DNA of 64,000 nt from Rubrobacter xylanophilus (GTDB taxonomy: Bacteria > Actinomycetota > Rubrobacteria > Rubrobacterales > Rubrobacteraceae). Location of the stretch: positions 186,001 through 250,000 of the forward strand of contig NZ_AP019791.1 of the NCBI RefSeq assembly GCF_007164525.1, given 5' to 3'. Positions 61,137 to 64,000 of this stretch are shown here, piece after piece. A program made the translations under genes and the position numbers. The number at the start of each line of letters is the position of its first letter. Within the stretch, counting starts at the first letter, position 1. The notes under the pieces were generated by a model that searched no databases, was not told the DNA's origin, and worked only from the letters and a program-made list of their open reading frames with translations.

Positions 61137-62197
61137 GCTGGCTGCGGGAGGTACTCTCCCCGGAGGAGGCGTCCTTCCTGGTGGGGAGGAGGGTTGCGCA
61201 CCTGGCCACCGCCTCGCCGGACGGCGAGCCACACGTGGTCCCGGTCTGCTTCGCCTGCGGCTCGCGCGGGATCTACGTTCCTCTGGACGACAAGCCCAAG
61301 CGGGTGCCCCCGGAGCGCCTCAGGCGGGTGCGCAACATCCTCGAGAATTCCCGGGCGGCCCTCCTCGCCGACCGCTACGCGGAGGACTGGGGCGAGCTGG
61401 CGTTCGTGATGGTGCGGGGCCGGGCCGGACTGCTCTCGCCGGGCGGGGAGGAGCACGCGGCCGCCGTGCGGCTCCTGCGCGGCAGGTACCACCAGTACGA
61501 GCGGAGGCCCATAGAGCGCAACCCCGTCATAGTCCTCAGGCCCGAGCGAGCCGCCTCCTGGGGGGCGCTCGGGGAAGCGGAGCGGCAGGAGGAGCGGCTG
61601 CTCGACGTGCTCCTCGGCCGCAGGTCCGTGCGGCGCTACCTGCCGCGCGGGGTGCCGGAGGAGGCCGTGGAGCGGGTTCTCGAGGCGGCCCGCTGGGCTC
61701 CTTCGCCGCACGGCGCCCAGCCGTGGCGCTTCGCCGTCATCCGGCGCCCCGAGACCAGGGAGCGGCTGGCGGAGGCCATGGGGGGCGAGTGGCGGCGGAA
61801 CCTCGAGATGGATCAGCAGCCCCCGGAGGTCGTCGAGCGGCGGCTGGAGGGCTCCCGCCGCAGGCTCCTGGAGGCGCCGGTGCTCGTCCTCGTTTGCCTG
61901 TACCTGGGGGATCTGGACGTCTACCCGGACGAGCGACGCTGCCGGAGCGAGGAGACGATGGCGGTGCAGTCGCTCGGGGCGGCGGTGCAGAACATGCTGC
62001 TCGCCGCCTACGAGCTGGGGCTGGATACCGGCTGGATGTGTGCCCCGCTCTTCTGTCCGGAGAGGGTGGTGGAGGCGCTGGGGCTGGACCCCGAGCTCGT
62101 TCCGCACGCGCTTATCACGCTCGGCTACGCCGAGGGCGACCCGCCCCGGCGCCGCGGGCGGCGGCCGCTCGGGGAGCTCGTCGTCTACCGGGAGTAG
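61133..62197 (+). CDS. PPOX-type F420-binding domain fused to an FbiB-like nitroreductase domain
   Basis: A 354-residue two-domain protein. Residues about 1-135 match the split-barrel PPOX class (VGRRVAHLATASPDGEPHVVPV), Rv0121-like F420-dependent. Residues about 155-345 match the nitroreductase domain found at the C-terminus of mycobacterial FbiB (LLGRRSVRRYLPRGVPEEAVERVLEAARWAPSPHGAQPWRF, seen as residues Arg-Arg-Ser, Ala-Pro-Ser and Gln-Pro-Trp; and AAVQNMLLAAYELGLDTGWM). FbiB uses this domain with FMN to reduce dehydro-F420-0. Since cofE here lacks it, this fusion may do that step. GTG at 61133. Confidence 0.83.
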   Translation: MSWLREVLSPEEASFLVGRRVAHLATASPDGEPHVVPVCFACGSRGIYVPLDDKPKRVPPERLRRVRNILENSRAALLADRYAEDWGELAFVMVRGRAGLLSPGGEEHAAAVRLLRGRYHQYERRPIERNPVIVLRPERAASWGALGEAERQEERLLDVLLGRRSVRRYLPRGVPEEAVERVLEAARWAPSPHGAQPWRFAVIRRPETRERLAEAMGGEWRRNLEMDQQPPEVVERRLEGSRRRLLEAPVLVLVCLYLGDLDVYPDERRCRSEETMAVQSLGAAVQNMLLAAYELGLDTGWMCAPLFCPERVVEALGLDPELVPHALITLGYAEGDPPRRRGRRPLGELVVYRE

Positions 62198-62655
62198 GGT
62201 TCGCCCTCTCTGCCGGAGAGGGTGCGGTAGCGCTCGGCGCGGGCCTCGAACGCCGCGAGCCTGCGGTCGGCCGAGCGCTGGGCGCCGCGGGGCATCCGGC
62301 CGCTTCTGGCGAGCCGGATAAAGCTCTCGGTGACCCGCAGGGCGTCTCGGTAACGCCGCCGGCGCTCGTAGATGGCGGCGAGCCGCTCGTAGGGGCGGCT
62401 CTCCACGAACCCGGAGGCGACGAGCTCCTCGTAGAGCCGTACCGCACGCTCGGTGTCGCCGCCCTGCTCGGTCCGCAACGCCTCGAGGCTGCGGGCGGCG
62501 GCCTCCTCGTAGTCGCGCAGCGGGTCTTCCTCCGTCCCGATCCTCGTCAGCTCCTCGTCGCTCAGGAGGAAGGAGCTCCGGCTCCCTCCTCCTGAGCGCT
62601 CCTCGCGGCCGGAGAGCCGGGAGAGGAGTCGCCGGAGGAGGGAAGCCGAGATCAC
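62185..62655 (-). CDS. Hypothetical helical (TPR-like) protein
   Basis: A 156-residue, Arg/Glu-rich, helical protein. Segments such as DTERAVRLYEELVASGFVESRPYERLAAIYERRRRYRDALR (paired helices) look like tetratricopeptide-type repeats. GTG at 62655, 7 nt after the fbiC stop, so it is co-transcribed with fbiC. Its end overlaps the convergent fusion gene by 13 nt. Function is unknown. Confidence 0.65.
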   Translation of the reverse strand: MISASLLRRLLSRLSGREERSGGGSRSSFLLSDEELTRIGTEEDPLRDYEEAAARSLEALRTEQGGDTERAVRLYEELVASGFVESRPYERLAAIYERRRRYRDALRVTESFIRLARSGRMPRGAQRSADRRLAAFEARAERYRTLSGREGEPYSR

Positions 62656-62662
62656 GGCGCCC

Positions 62663-64000
62663 TCATCCCGCGCTGCGGGCGAGCCGATCCTCCCCGGGGC
62701 GGCCGTAGAGGGTGGTCCTCTGGCGGGGGATGCGCCCCATCCCGCGGATGAGGTCCTCCATCTCCTTGGGGAGCATCTGTTGGCCGTGGCTCGCCCCGGC
62801 TGCCCGCGAGATGTTCTCGTCCATCAGCGTTCCGCCCAGGTCGTTGCATCCGGCCTGCAGGCAGACCTTGACGCCCTCGGTGCCCATCTTCACCCACGAG
62901 ACCTGTACGTTGTCCACGTGGCCGTGCAGCGCGATCCTGGCCACCGCGTGCATCTTCACCGCTTCGGCGAAGGTCGGGCCCCGGCGGGAGCGGCCCTGCA
63001 GGTAGAGCGGCGCGCCCATGTGCACGAACGGCAGCGGGACGAACTCGGTGAAGCCGCCGGTCTCGGCCTGTATCTCCCGGATCACCGCCAGGTGCCGCGC
63101 CCAGTGCTTCGGGCGCTCCACGTGGCCGTACATGATGGTTGCCGTGGAGCGCAGCCCCAGCGAGTGCGCCGTGCGCATCACGTCGGCCCACTCGCCGGTG
63201 CTGAGCTTGTCCGGGCAGATGATGGCCCGGATGTCGTCGTCGAGGATCTCGGCCGCCGTGCCGGGCAGGGTGCCGAGGCCGGCTTCCTTGAGCTCCCGGA
63301 GGAACTCCTCCACGGAGAGGCCGAGCGTCTTCGCCCCCTGCCGGACCTCCAGCGGCGAGAAGGCGTGTACGTGCATCCCGGGGACCGCCTCCTTGACCGC
63401 CCGGAGGTACCGCAGGTAGTTCTCCCCGGTGAACCGGCCGTGGATGCCCCCCTGCATGCACACCTCGGTGGCGCCCCTCTCCCACGCCTCGCGGGCCCGG
63501 CGGGCGACCTCGGCCTCGTCCAGCAGGTACGGCTCGCCGCGCAGGTTCAGCGACTTCGGACCCTTGGAGAAGGCGCAGAAGCGGCACCGGAAGTAGCACA
63601 TGTTGGTGTAGTTGATGTTGCGGTTGACGACGTAGGTGACCACATCGCCGTTGACCTCGCGCCTGAGACCGTCGGCGACCCGGCACAGCTCGTGCAGCTC
63701 GGTGCCGCGCGCGGTGAAGAGGAGGGCCACCTCCCGCTCGTCCAGATCCCGCTCCCCGGCCCCGGCGAGCACCCGGGCGAACTCCGGCCGCATCCTGGTG
63801 CGGCGGAGGCCCCGGATCTCCCGGAGGGGTCTCTCGGGGATCTCCTCGTTCGCCCCGGGGGCCCAGTCCTCCTCCCGCGCGAACCCCTCAGCGTCCTGGG
63901 CGGCCCAGACCCGCGGGCGCAGCCCCTCGTCCACCCACCGCCCGGCGGCGAGCGCGTATCGCGGGTGGATCGCGAGCCGCTCGACGAGCAGGTGTCCCTT
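62663..64000 (-). CDS. fbiC: FO synthase (FbiC), C-terminal CofH half and linker; 5' partial
   Basis: The visible 445 residues run from window end to the stop. The CofH radical-SAM cluster motif is CYFRCRFCAFSKG (Cys-x3-Cys-x2-Cys) and MQGGIHGRFTGENYLRYLRAVK follows. Residues before it (RLAIHPRYALAAGRWVDEGLRPRVW, seen as key Pro-Arg-Tyr and Trp-Val-Asp-Glu-Gly-Leu-Arg-Pro) form the FbiC linker that ends the CofG half, so the gene continues past base 64000 and is the fused two-module FO synthase. It makes the deazaflavin FO from tyrosine and a ribityl-uracil. A smaller start at 63934 is not real. Confidence 0.87.
   Translation of the reverse strand, partial: KGHLLVERLAIHPRYALAAGRWVDEGLRPRVWAAQDAEGFAREEDWAPGANEEIPERPLREIRGLRRTRMRPEFARVLAGAGERDLDEREVALLFTARGTELHELCRVADGLRREVNGDVVTYVVNRNINYTNMCYFRCRFCAFSKGPKSLNLRGEPYLLDEAEVARRAREAWERGATEVCMQGGIHGRFTGENYLRYLRAVKEAVPGMHVHAFSPLEVRQGAKTLGLSVEEFLRELKEAGLGTLPGTAAEILDDDIRAIICPDKLSTGEWADVMRTAHSLGLRSTATIMYGHVERPKHWARHLAVIREIQAETGGFTEFVPLPFVHMGAPLYLQGRSRRGPTFAEAVKMHAVARIALHGHVDNVQVSWVKMGTEGVKVCLQAGCNDLGGTLMDENISRAAGASHGQQMLPKEMEDLIRGMGRIPRQRTTLYGRPGEDRLARSAG

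Overview
The window is high-GC (about 70 %) monoderm actinobacterial DNA. The actinobacterial eno / divIC / DUF501 / tRNA block, a complete coenzyme F420 pathway set (cofD, cofC, cofE and the end of fbiC), sortase-type and lipoprotein signals, and Arg/Glu-rich proteins suggest Rubrobacter or a close relative; the genus is an inference. Many genes start with GTG or TTG. Several lie only 6-8 nt downstream of a good -10 box, so leaderless mRNAs look common.

Layout. 1-6.7 kb: DUF523 (partial), PpiC-type lipoprotein, enolase, pyruvate kinase, DivIC, DUF501, an odd short-arm tRNA(UAA), a stress protein. 6.7-17.5 kb: a three-gene 2-oxoacid:ferredoxin oxidoreductase that looks like oxalate oxidoreductase, a serine-glyoxylate-type aminotransferase, an Nramp-like transporter, TerC, two HTH proteins and a FadR-type GntR regulator. 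FadR-like operators (TGGT-N3-ACC) sit in front of the oxidoreductase, the aminotransferase and a small-protein gene, suggesting one C2-acid (oxalate/glyoxylate) regulon. 17.5-33 kb: two paralogous DUF2723 membrane proteins, a MetE-like enzyme, a CAP protein with an LPDTG anchor, quinone oxidoreductases, a CBS-ACT protein, an ECF sigma/anti-sigma pair, an F420-type luciferase-like oxidoreductase, a Ser/Thr kinase and a benzoylformate-decarboxylase-like enzyme. 33.05-34.95 kb: a compositionally atypical island with a cas10 remnant and a lower-GC alpha/beta hydrolase. 34.9-40.6 kb: a LacI-controlled ribose operon (regulator, rbsA, rbsC, rbsB, rbsK, rbsD). 40.6-47.6 kb: YeeE/YedE transporter, methyltransferase, flavin reductase, lipase, MarC, S9 peptidase, lipoate-ligase-like protein. 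47.7-51.1 kb: cofD-cofC-DAHP synthase-cofE. 51.1-58 kb: an assimilatory sulfate-reduction operon (APS reductase, siroheme reductase, FrhB-like protein, unknown protein, ATP sulfurylase, APS kinase, TauE/SafE) with an attenuator-like leader. 58-64 kb: glyoxalase, membrane-anchored HTH protein, RlpA, F420-type oxidoreductase, a PPOX-nitroreductase fusion, and fbiC running off the end.

Themes. F420 biosynthesis and F420-type enzymes occur across the window, and the FrhB-like subunit inside the sulfur operon suggests that F420H2 may feed electrons to sulfite reduction, as a split version of methanogen Fsr. The second strong candidate system is the oxalate oxidoreductase locus: its alpha subunit has Arg in place of the usual Thr of the YPITP motif, with the spacing to a second Arg that I recall for the Moorella enzyme.
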